Below, piece by piece: positions 11,285 through 20,626 of a stretch of DNA of 64,000 nt. Source of the stretch: Papio anubis. Lineage: Eukaryota; Chordata; Mammalia; Primates; Cercopithecidae. Both the position numbers and the translations under genes were made by a program. The first letter of the stretch is position 1. The number at the start of each line of letters is the position of its first letter. The notes below the pieces were generated by a model. It made no database searches and was not told the origin of the DNA. It worked only from the letters and a program-made list of their open reading frames with translations. The stretch spans positions 31,078,290-31,142,289 of the forward strand of contig NC_044980.1 in the NCBI RefSeq assembly GCF_008728515.1, written 5' to 3'.

Positions 11285-11582
11285 TTTTTTTTTTTTTTTG
11301 AGAGGGAGTGTCACTCTGTAGCCCAGGCTGGAGTGCAGTGGTGCCATCTCTGCTCACTGCAAGCTCCGCCTCTTGGGTTCAAGTGATTCTTCTGCCTCAG
11401 CCTCCTGAGTAGCTGGGACTACAGGCGCCTGCCACCACGCCTGGCTAATTTTTTGTATTTTTAGTAGAGACAGGGTTTCACCGTGTTAGCCAGGATGGTC
11501 TCCATCTCCTGACCTCGTGATCCGCCCGCCTCAGCCTCCCAAAGTGCTGGGATTACAGGCATGAGCCACTGCGCCTGGCCTC
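11285..11582 (-). repeat. Full-length AluY-like element
   Basis: Minus-strand Alu with CTGCAAGCTCCGCCTC and CACCGTGTTAGCCAGGATGG (Y-type). CCAAATTCT occurs at 11276-11284 and 11583-11591 as a target-site duplication. Confidence 0.94.
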
Positions 11583-11599
11583 CCAAATTCTAACGTTGT

Positions 11600-11870
11600 A
11601 TTTTGAATCTCTTACCTCTTTTGTCCTCTGTAGAGATGATGAACAGCTGGTTGGTATCCTCTTTATAATAACCCTTCAAGTAGGAAAAGGCTGTTAAGTT
11701 TGCTTTAGGTACTTTTTTTTCACTCTAGACTAAACAACTCCAAATCCTTTAACCTCCCCTCGTAGGTTCTATTTTCTGTCTCTTTAATCATTTAGGTTCT
11801 CCTTTGGAACCTTTCCAGTGTCTCCACATCTTCCTTACAATAAGAGGCATCAGACTGGACATTCCCCCCC
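11600..11870 (-). repeat. L3/CR1-like LINE relic
   Basis: GACTAAACAACTCCAAATCC followed by CTTTAACCTCCCCTCGTAGG, GGAACCTTTCCAGTGTCTCC and GGCATCAGACTGGACA resembles the inverted CR1/L3 consensus known from vertebrates. Sequence to about 12480 may be further, more decayed L3. Family assignment is from memory. Confidence 0.55.
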
Positions 11871-12484
11871 ACCCACCAGTAAGAGTCTGTCTGCTGTCAA
11901 ATTCTTTATTATGGGGTAGGGAGAAGGGGGGCACTTCCCTTTCCTGTCAAACTCCCACCAACGTGAATTCACCCCAGCACTGCATTTTCTATTTCTTTTC
12001 AGTGCAACATGCAGATTCCTATTAAATGCATGATGTGCTGTGATCCTCACCTCTTTGTCAGTTTTTCTTGAATCTAGACATTAAGCCCCATTTGTGCCTG
12101 TCATTTTGATCATCACCCCTGAGGATACCACTTTGAAATCAGCCATCATGCTGAACTCTAAACTGTTTTTAATGAACCATTTCCTTAATGTGTGGAAGCT
12201 ACTTTGGATTCTCTTAATGTATCAGCAGTTCTCACTCAAATTAATGTTATTTGTAGACTCTGGGTGTGCATATAGCAATTTCAAGTATTATTTAAACCAG
12301 ACCCAAGACAAAATCGTAGACCATATTCTAAGCACCCCTTTGTTTACTGGGCCATTGATCTCTTTTCCAGACAGCAGTGAAACCCTGGTTAGGGAAAAGA
12401 CGTACCAGATCGTATCTTTCTGGCCTGCTGATGAGAATGGCATATGCATGCAAAAGCTTTCCTGAAATTAAGGTATTATGCAGA
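11871..12484. other. Old non-Alu sequence, possibly more L3
   Basis: No gene recognised. The 123-aa plus frame (12094-12465) has no recognisable domain and ends just before an Alu. Confidence 0.35.
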
Positions 12485-12495
12485 TGTGGTCACAT

Positions 12496-12790
12496 TTTTT
12501 TTTTTTTTTCCCTGAGATGGAGTCTTGCTCTGTTGCCCAGGCTGAAGTGTAGTGGTGTATTCTCGGCTCACTGCAACCTCCGCCTCCCAGGTTGAAGTGA
12601 TTCTCGTGCCTCAGCCTCCCGAGTAGCTGGGATTATAGGTACCCACCACCACACCTGGCTAATTTTTATATTTTTAGTAGAGGGGTTTCACCATGTTGGA
12701 CAGGCTGGTCTTTGGCTCCTGACCTCGTGATCTGCCCGCCTTGGCCTCCCAAAGTGCTGGGATCATTGGCGTGAGCCACCGCGTCCAGCG
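12496..12790 (-). repeat. Full-length Alu
   Basis: T tail at left, ends CACCGCGTCCAGCG. Diverged flanking copies TGTGGTCACATTTT and TGTGGCCCCATTTT mark the insertion site. Confidence 0.93.
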
Positions 12791-12904
12791 TGTGGCCCCA
12801 TTTTCAATTTCCAGCACTTACACGCCCCAAACTGAGCTTAGGCAACAAAGATGAGGACAGGGCAGAATATTTCTTTGTATTATACTTAAAACCATACATT
12901 TATT

Positions 12905-13224
12905 TTTATTTGTTTTAAATTTATTTTCTTTATTTTTGAGATTGAGCATTGCTCTGTCGCCCAGACTGGAGCGCAGTGGTGCAATGTTGGCTCACTGCAA
13001 CCTCCACCTCCCGGGTTCAAGCGATTCTCCTTCCTCAGCTTCCCGAGTAGAACAGCTGGGACCACAGGCGCCCGCCACCACGCCTGGCTAATTTTTGTAT
13101 TTTTAATAGAGATGGGGTTTTGCCATGTTGGCCAGGCTGCTCTCAAACTCCTGACCTCAAGTGATCCACCCACCTTGGCCTCCCAAAGTGTTGGGATTAC
13201 AGGCGTGAGCCACTGCGCCTGGCC
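12905..13224 (-). repeat. Full-length Alu
   Basis: Long T/A-rich tail and end GCCACTGCGCCTGGCC. Flanking CCATACATTTATTT and CCATACATTTACTT are the target-site duplication. AGTAGAACAGCTGGG shows a small insertion. Confidence 0.94.
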
Positions 13225-13239
13225 CATACATTTACTTTA

Positions 13240-15180
13240 AACAGCATTGATGTGCACATCATTAATTACGTACCTGGATTGAAGGAGTGGAGAAAGAAGT
13301 TAAAACATTGGGAAACTGTTGTGGAAAAAACACTCAGAAAGGAAGCGAAGGAGCACTGCTCAAATTATTATTAGAAAATTATTCAATTTGAACTTAATTC
13401 CCATAAAACATATAGGATGCTAATGAAAGACTACCACCTCTTGGCAGCAGAGTGGGAAAAGGGAAGGGGGAGGAGCCAACATTCACTGAGACCCTTATAA
13501 TATGTGTAAGCCAGACACTTTGTGTTAGAGCGCTTTTTCTAAAATCATCAGCCTAATTTGCTTTGACCCAGGAATTGTGATGTTTGGAGGACTGGCCTAC
13601 AAAGCTTGTTCTCACTGGGCACATGTAGTATTCTCCTAAACTCCATGAGGTATTGTTGGTTGCAGTACCCAAACCTTCTTGAAATAAACCTTATCCTGGG
13701 GTTCTGTTTCCTTTTGGTTCTTCCAAAAGAGGAATACCATGACCTGACACTCCTCGCCTGTTTCTGGATTGGCTGTTGTGCCGACCTGAATGAAGCAACT
13801 AGGGGTAATTCCAGGACTGGTAATGATAATTATTTACTATGTGCTCTGGGGCTGCTTCTGAGAGTGGGCAGATTTCCAGCCCAGGCTTGACATGGGTTGG
13901 CCCCTCCTGGGCTGTAATTACCCATTCCAGTGGCAGTAATGGTACTGGAATTGAAGCTTTCTTTTGCCTCCTCCATTATAATTAATTGCTTCGAATTCCA
14001 CCAGATCTGTCTGTTGCAAAGCTCATTTACTTTTAGGGGCTGCTGGATGCCCACAACGAGGGCTTAGAGACAGAGGGGTGGAGTGGGACTGGGGTGTGAC
14101 TTTAATATGAACCCCAAGGAGTGGAGTGTGTGCCTGCCTGTGCAAGTCCTGGGAGGGAGGCCCAGGGCTTGAGTGAGTTTGTTTGCACTGAGATTGGTGC
14201 CATCAACCCCAGGAACTCTCCATACCTCTAGCTCAGGTCCCTGGGAGCTCCACCCTGGATGCCTTTTGAAGCCAGGTGAAATGTGTTTTGAGCAGACGTT
14301 CCATAAGGGCTTGGGGTTTGGCACCAGCGACGCTTTTACTTTTCAACAAGTGTCAGGAGTGGAAAAATGAAAGAGAATACAGCTGAAGTTTTGAAAAGCA
14401 ATGAAATGTGGGGTGACTCCCCCTCCCGCTGCCAGCCCCCGTCCCCTGCTTTAAGAAAAGCAAACACTCTTTTCCTGTCTTATTTGTGTTCCCATTAATT
14501 TAAGACAGGAAGCCTCAGTGGGTGTGATGTAAACAATTCGGCCTCGTGGTTCGGGCTTCCTCATCAGTTTGCAGCTGGAGCGATGGCTGCAGGGCCCTGG
14601 CCCACTCAGACCTCCTGGGGGAGGGCTTGTTGACTGAACCTTACAGAAGGTGGGAGGGGTAGGGGAGCGGGAGAAGGTATAAAGGAAATGCTTCAGTCGT
14701 GCAGTCACCGGCGATTGTAATTCAGTGGTGGTAACTTTGGTTACTCCAGTAGAAAGGCTCTGACCGGGGATTTCTGGAAAGTTCTCTGACATCCTGCCCC
14801 GTGCCATGGTTGTGATTTTAGCTGGGGGCTCCACCCCCGAAGGAACCCAGGCTGCCGCCGATTATGAAACGGAGTGGTCATGAAGTGAATTGATGTGGGG
14901 AGGTGGAGCTTCTTGCAGTGGCTCGGAAGGAGAACTTTTGGTGCAAGCGAGGGTCTAGGGTAGGGCGCTTTTTCCTCTAAGCTGCTCCGGGTTTGCCCCA
15001 GGAAGCTCCCGAGCCCTCGGTGTAAACAAAGGTGTCTGGATGAGAAGCCCCAAACTCCCTGAAATCCTCCCCAGGGCGGTTTCCTTTTCCCGGCGAGGGG
15101 AGTGACCGGGGAGGGGATCCTGGAATGCTGTGGGGTTTTGACAAGTGAGCCGGGGAGTGGCAAGCCGAGTTTAGGATTGC
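13240..15180. other. Alu-free, partly GC-rich interval
   Basis: Almost 2 kb with no Alu. A weak inverted MIR lies at about 13470-13560. Two AT-rich homeodomain-like clusters (CTGTAATTACCCATTCC, ATAATTAATTGC) lie at 13910-13990. GC content and CpG rise from about 14850 onward. No coding exon identified. Confidence 0.5.
14678..14684 (+). promoter_or_regulatory. TATA-like motif
   Basis: TATAAAG in a purine-rich context (GGGAGAAGGTATAAAGG), about 0.5 kb upstream of the CpG-rich block. A single short motif; transcription from here is speculative. Confidence 0.25.
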
Positions 15181-15199
15181 ATTACAGGCTTTTCCTAAC

Positions 15200-15490
15200 C
15201 TCCTCCACCGCGGCGCGGAGGGAGGAGGGGGGTCCTCCCACAGACGTGGAGCGGGCGGAGAGCAGCCCTCGGGAAGTCCTGCAGGAGCTGCGTTCCAGGA
15301 GGGCAGCTGGCAGCCGCCCCAGGCCCCCGGGCCGCCTGCAGGTGATTAGGCTAATGAGCTGCCCCGGGGGCGCGGAGCCCGGCCCGGCGAGCGGATTACC
15401 CGGCGCCCAGCTGCTGCCGGCGGAGACTCCCAGGAGCTCCGGAGAGGGGGTCGGAGAGGAACCCTCCGAAGGTGACTTCAGAAGTGGAGG
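15200..15490 (+). promoter_or_regulatory. CpG-rich block, candidate promoter / first exon
   Basis: By eye this has about 25 CpGs in 290 bases and GC near two-thirds, in a window that is otherwise CpG-poor outside Alus. It therefore behaves like a small CpG island. It ends at a plausible splice donor on the plus strand, GTGGAG followed by GTAGGAAA, cutting after 15490. The frame 15102-15536 (144 aa) crosses it but reads through the donor, has low-complexity composition and shows no known domain, so I do not call a CDS. An island of this size could equally be an enhancer or alternative promoter. CpG content then falls gradually (about 5 more in 15600-15660). Confidence 0.45.
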
Positions 15491-17270
15491 TAGGAAATCG
15501 GCTTCTCAGGCGAAAGCCTCAGGTTTCCCGGTCTGATCCAGGTTGGGGTGCAGATTGGGGCTGAATCCACAAATGTGGAGATTTAGCCACAGCCTCGGAG
15601 GCACGGAGCGGCCACCTAAGCGTCTGCCCTTCTCGTCTCCCGGATCACTGGGGTGTGTTGTTTTTAAAGTGGGGGATTTGCGTGTTGCGAGACGGTTTGT
15701 GTTCCTCGGGAGGATTAAGTGACTTGGAGCTGGTTTGTCAATGGCTGGACGGAAGGAGGCGCCCCGGGTGTGTGTGACGGACAGGGAAGGGGTGCGCCGA
15801 GGGGGCAGGTAGTAGGGGGCTCCAGAGCCACGGCGGTTTCAGAACCTTGGGGGCTGTGCCGTTGAAGCCCCGGTAGGAGCGGGGGGGCATGGCAGCAGCC
15901 CGGGGAATCTGTCATACTGTCCCCATCCCTCGCTAGCAGGAGAATGAGGCGGAGCAAAGCTGCCTTCTCTACCCGCGGGAACTGTGGATGATCTCACACG
16001 AGGTCGTGATCGCCTTTGGGGATAGATCTTTGCCCCCAAATTACTAAACAATCTGCTTGGACAACAGCCCCACCACTGATTCACAAAATGTTTTGATTAT
16101 GGGATCCACAAATCAAAGATATTTAAAGATACAGGGTGTTTGAAAAGAGTGACATTTTCTGTCCTGTAGCTCCTCTCTACTAGGTAGTTTATAAACACTA
16201 CAAGTGAAATGAAGTCAGTCTTGTCTCGTGAGATGGAGGGAAAGAAGGAGGTAACTACAGCTGTCATCCTGGGAACCATGTCTGGGAGAAAAAGACTGAA
16301 TGTAAACAGTAAACAAATGCTTTTCATAGAAATAGGCTAGGCTGAGTTTGATATCGTAAGGGGACATAATAAACTCTAATATAGAAATATCTTTAAATAC
16401 ATTTATAATATTAAAATATATTTAATACAAATAAAATAGAGTAGTTTCAGACTTTGCATTCCTACTGTTTTGCAACTCTCAATTCACCTTTGCAGGTGAG
16501 TTGCAAGGGCTTCATCTCCCCCCCACTCAGCTGCTAATCTGGCCATTGAATACTAACCTGTAGGCCTGGGTGGCTCCTTTTGCTGAGATGTTAATGGAGT
16601 TGAGAGAATATGGGACCCGCCCACAGTTAATCCTTCTGGATCTTCAGTCAAACCCAAGGCCCCTGGGGGCAGCTGCGGGACTCACAGACAGGATGGCCTT
16701 TGGGGAAAGTGGCCTGTGTCAGGTCTTAAGGAAGAAAAAGTTAGTTCTCAGAGCCGGCCACAAACAAAAGAAACAAGAAAGGAAAAGTGATGGGGGTCGG
16801 GAACCGAAGTGAATTTAAGGCTTATCTGGGCCCTCAGCCTCTCTGAGCCTGCATTGCTGGGTATAATTGTCAGCCTCCCTCTAATCTAGAGTGAAAGGAA
16901 GATGGTCTAAGAGCAGCAAAGTCCCCAAACTGCCTTTCTGCCTCCTCACGTCCCTAAATTTACCAGCGGCACACCTGGCACGTAATAGAGCTTCCCTTGA
17001 GCCGCTGTTCCTGCTAATCTCTGTATGCTCCATGCAGGTCACACTTAGGGATGGTGTCATTGAAGAGAATGGCGAGTCCATTGCACCGTGTTTCCTGGGA
17101 CATCAAGGTCGCTACCTGCTCTTCCCTTTTGCCTTCTTCATCGTCTTGTTTCCCAGAGGTTTGGCCAAGTGCTTGTTGCTCTGCCCTTCAGAGAGGGGTT
17201 CTTCCCGATTTTACTGGGTTCTCATTCTGGAATCAGACTTACAGTGTGAGCTTCCCTCCTTATCAAAACC
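15491..17270. other. Alu-free interval after CpG block
   Basis: No repeat younger than possible MIR seen. Residual CpGs to about 16030, AT-rich at 16370-16440. Frame 16891-17397 (168 aa) runs into a microsatellite, has no recognised domain and is probably chance. Confidence 0.45.
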
Positions 17271-17272
17271 AT

Positions 17273-17360
17273 TATGTATGTATGTATATATATGTATATA
17301 TGTGTATGTGTGTGTATGTGTATATATGTGTATATGTATATATGTGTATATTACGTATAC
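17273..17360. repeat. (TATG/TG/TA)n microsatellite
   Basis: Irregular mixture of TATG, TG and TA units over about 88 bases. Confidence 0.93.
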
Positions 17361-17451
17361 AAATTTAAAAAGTCAAATATGTCTACAAGGCTTATAACTA
17401 GGGACAATACTCAGTCGCCTTACCTCTTACCAGCTTCCACTTCTTTCTCTT

Positions 17452-17576
17452 TTCTAGAGACGTGGTCTTGTTATGCTGCCCTGGCCGGTCTCAAACTCTT
17501 GGGCTGCCTCAGCAAACCTCCTGCCTCAGCCTCCCAAAGTGCTGGGATTATAGGCGTGAGTCACCACGCTTAGCCT
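17452..17576 (-). repeat. Alu left monomer (FLAM-like)
   Basis: A single arm: AGAGACGTGGTCTTGTTATG to GTGAGTCACCACGCTTAGCC. No second arm or tail. Either an old free left monomer or a truncated Alu. Confidence 0.8.
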
Positions 17577-18096
17577 CAACTTCCACTTCTGTGCCCCAAA
17601 GACAACTATTTTCAACTCTTTGCACTGATTTCTAGTTAGCAAGCACACACTGCCTGCTGGGTCCCTCCCTCATGAGAACTCTGTCGTCCTCCGCCTGCCG
17701 CTCTTGAGGCCAGTTGCACATCCATCATTGTGATGCCTCCTCTCACCATTATTATAATTCATTTTGCTGCTTTTTCATGTAGCATCCCCTGTGTTTTAGA
17801 CCCCATGTCTTCCTTTTCCTTTATGTTCTTTTGCTGGTAAAACACACCTTCCAGAAGTTCCTGAGAAAGAGGACATGGGAGGCAAGTTTTCTGAGATCCT
17901 TCAAGGTTGACATAGGTTGGAAATCCCTTTCTCTCAGAAGTTAGAAAGCATTGCTTTTCTAGATTTCAGAATTGCCATTGAAATGTCTGGTGTCATTCTA
18001 AAGGCTGATGCTTTGAATGGATATCCCCTCCTGAAAGTTCTTACGATTTCCTCTTTGTCCCCTGATATTCTCTCTGTTGTCATGAAATTTCATTAT
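17577..18096. other. Unique sequence
   Basis: No recognisable gene or young repeat. Confidence 0.4.
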
Positions 18097-18109
18097 AAGA
18101 CTTGGTGTG

Positions 18110-18394
18110 GGCTGGGCGCAGTGGCTTACGCCTGTAATCCCACCAGGCCAAGGCAGGTGGATCACGAGGTCAGGAGATCCAGACTATCCTGACTAACACT
18201 GAAATCCTGTCTCTACTAAAAATACAAAAAATTAGCAGGGTGTGGTGGCGGGCACCTGTAGTCCCAGCTACTCGGGAGGCTGAGGCAGGAGAATGGCGTG
18301 AACCCAGGAGGCGGAGCTTGCAGTGGGCCGGGATTGTGCCTCTGCACTCCAGCCTGGGCGACAGAGTGAGACTCCAACTCAAAGGACAAAAAAA
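18110..18394 (+). repeat. AluY-like element with 13-bp target duplication
   Basis: AAGACTTGGTGTG occurs at 18097-18109 and 18395-18407, bracketing the element. Lacks a few bases in the left arm (TCCCACCAGGCC). Confidence 0.95.
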
Positions 18395-18503
18395 AAGACT
18401 TGGTGTGAGTCTTTTCCCATCCATTTTACTAGGCTTCCAGTCGGCTTTCTCAATCTAGAAACTCTGCCCTTCCATTCTGAACAGTTTCCTGGAGTTTTGT
18501 TGG

Positions 18504-18506
<3 letters not shown>

Positions 18507-18534
<28 letters not shown>
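18507..18534. repeat. (TG)14 microsatellite
   Basis: Uninterrupted TG run forming part of the tail of the following Alu multimer. Confidence 0.97.
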
Positions 18535-18538
<4 letters not shown>

Positions 18539-18837
18539 ATTTTTATTTATTTATTTTGGAGATGGAGTCTCACTGTCACCCAGGCTGGAGTGCAGTGGTG
18601 CGATCTCAGCTCACTGCAACCCCTGCCTCCGGGATTCAGGTGATTCTCCTGCCTCAGCCCCTGAGTACCTGGGACTACAGGCATGCTCCACCACACCCAG
18701 CTAATTTTTGTATTTTTAGTAGAGAGGGGGTTTCAATGTGTTGGCCAGGGTGGTCTCAAACTCCTGACCTCAGGTGATCTGCTCGCCTTGGCATCCCAGA
18801 GTGCTAGGATTACAGATGTGAGCCACCGCACCTGGCC
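18535..18837 (-). repeat. Full Alu dimer, part of a multimer
   Basis: Complete minus-strand Alu with TTTTATTTATTTATTTT tail, joined directly at its right end to an extra Alu left portion. The outer boundaries share one target-site duplication (18482-18495 and 18975-18988). Confidence 0.93.
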
Positions 18838-18974
18838 TTTTTTGTGTGTGTTTTTAGTAGAGATGGGGTTTCACCATGTTGACCAGGCTGGTCTCGAACT
18901 CCTGACTTCAGGTGATCCACCCGTCTTGGTCTCCCAAAGTGCTGGGATTACAGGTATGAGCCACTGCACCCAGC
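18838..18974 (-). repeat. Extra Alu left-arm portion of the multimer
   Basis: Contains only the middle A-rich region through the 5' end of an Alu (TTTTTAGTAGAGATGGGG to CACTGCACCCAGC), fused to the preceding full Alu. Confidence 0.9.
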
Positions 18975-19089
18975 CAGTTTCCTAGAGTAAAAAAGAAAAA
19001 AAAAATTCCATCCTTCTCCTAATTGGAAGGAGGCCCTCATCATGGATTGACTCTCAAATTTTCTTACTGAAATCTCCTTTGCAAAAAGA

Positions 19090-20028
19090 ACAGCTATGAT
19101 AGTGAAATCGATGTGATCTGACTCCATCTTGCTTCTAACCTCCAGGTTGTCCTGGTTCCTTCCTGGATGTAGGCCAAAGTAACTTTAGGGAGGAACTTAG
19201 TTTATAGTTTAACTTTGAAACAAAGATGATGGCAGACCTTTACCAAAACAATCTCCTTATTGCCTGGGGACCAGACTGCCTTTGTAGGACTGACAAAGTA
19301 GCCACAAGATTTGCAGCTTGATAAGCATCACTATGGTAGAATCTAAGGTTGGCATTTTGAGATGTCTTTTCAGGTTTCTGCATTTCTTTTATCTTTTTTT
19401 CGTTTTTGAGATGGAGTCTCCCTCTGTTGCCCAGGCTGGAGCGCAGTAGCATGATTTCAGCTCACTGCAATCTCTGCCTCCTGGGTTCAAGTGATTCTCG
19501 TGCCTCAGCCTCCCAAGTAACTGAGACAACAGGCATGCATCACCTTGCCCAGCTGATTTTTGTATCTTTAGTAGAGACGGGGTTTCACCATGTTGCCCAG
19601 ACTGGTCTTGAACTCCTGACCTGAAGTGATCCGCCCGCCTCAGCCTCCCAAAGTGCTGGGATTACAGGTGTGAGCCCCCGAGCCCAGCCAAGGTTTTTGC
19701 ATTTCTGACAACTAGTGGCTTCACCCAGACCTGCCAAGTGGTCCCGTGGCCCCATCCAGAAGTGGACTCAGCATGAGGACAATTTTCCACACCCCTATGA
19801 TTGAATCTCCAACCAATCAGCAGCACCCATTCCCTAGCCACTCCCTCCCCCAATCTAGTCTTAAAAAAACAGCCTTCGAATTTTCAGAGAGACTGATGGG
19901 AGTCATAAAACCCCATTCTCTTGTTCAGCTGGCTGTGTGTCAATTAAACGTCTCTATTGCAATTCCCCTGTCTTGATAAATTGGCTCTATCTGGGCAGCA
20001 GGCAAAATGAACCTGTTGGGTGGTTACA
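19090..20028 (+). repeat. ERV-type solo LTR split by an Alu
   Basis: Non-Alu parts (19090-19387 and 19691-20028) look like one LTR. It has an AATTAAA-type poly(A) region (TGTGTCAATTAAACGTCTC), then GCAATTCCCCTGTCTTGATA and a terminal TGGGTGGTTACA. An ERV1-group LTR is my best guess; the 5' limit is uncertain. No viral coding sequence is attached. Confidence 0.6.
19388..19690 (-). repeat. AluS-like element inside LTR
   Basis: Bracketed by AGGTTTCTGCATTTCT (19372-19387) and AGGTTTTTGCATTTCT (19691-19706), a 16-bp duplication with one mismatch, showing insertion into the older LTR. Confidence 0.95.
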
Positions 20029-20322
20029 TTACCCTTTTTTTTAATACTTTCTATCTTTTAAAAAAACATTTCTACTTCCTGGGAAATTTCCTCATTTTTG
20101 TCTTCCAACCCATATGTTCAGTTTTTATGTCTGTCATCATATTTCTAATTCCCAAGAAAGCCTTAAAAATATCTGAAATTTTCTTTTTATAACCTCCTGT
20201 TACTGTTTCTTGGATGAAAAGCTTCTCAGTTCTCTGTGGATCTCAATTACAGCTTTTTTGAAGCATTTCTTTACTCCCTGCACTCTTTGTTTCCTCAGAT
20301 TTCCTCTTAGTTTTTTTGTTTG

Positions 20323-20626
20323 CTTTTTTTTTTTTTTTTGTCGGGGGAGACGGAGTCTGGCTGTTGCTCCGGCTGGAGTGCAGTGGCCGGATCTCAGCTC
20401 ACTGCAAGCTCCGCCTCCCGGGTTTACGCCATTCTCCTGCCTCAGCCTCCCGAGTAGCTGGGACTACAGGCGCCCGCCACCTCGCCCGGCTAGTTTTTTG
20501 CATTTTTTAGTAGAGACGGGGTTTCACCGTGTTAGCCAGGATGGTCTCGATCTCCTGACCTCGTGATCCGCCCGTCTTGGCCTCCCAAAGTGCTGGGATT
20601 ATAGGCTTGAGCCACCGCGCCCGGCC
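20323..20626 (-). repeat. Young AluYR-type element (Old World monkey lineage)
   Basis: Little-diverged Alu. As read here it has AGTGGCCGGATCTCAGCTC, GCCACCTCGCCCGGCTAG, a six-T ATTTTTTAGTAGAGACGG and ATAGGCTTGAGCCACCGCG. I associate this combination with cercopithecid AluYR-type subfamilies, not human AluY. The left end has several private changes (CTGTTGCTCCGGCTGG). Confidence 0.85.

Noticed and set aside
15102..15536. 144-aa plus-strand frame across the CpG block
   Set aside because: GC-rich DNA has few stops by chance; the frame reads through the likely donor and has no known domain.
16891..17397. 168-aa plus-strand frame ending in a hydrophobic tail
   Set aside because: The YVYICIYVYVCV-like tail is a translated TATG/TG microsatellite.
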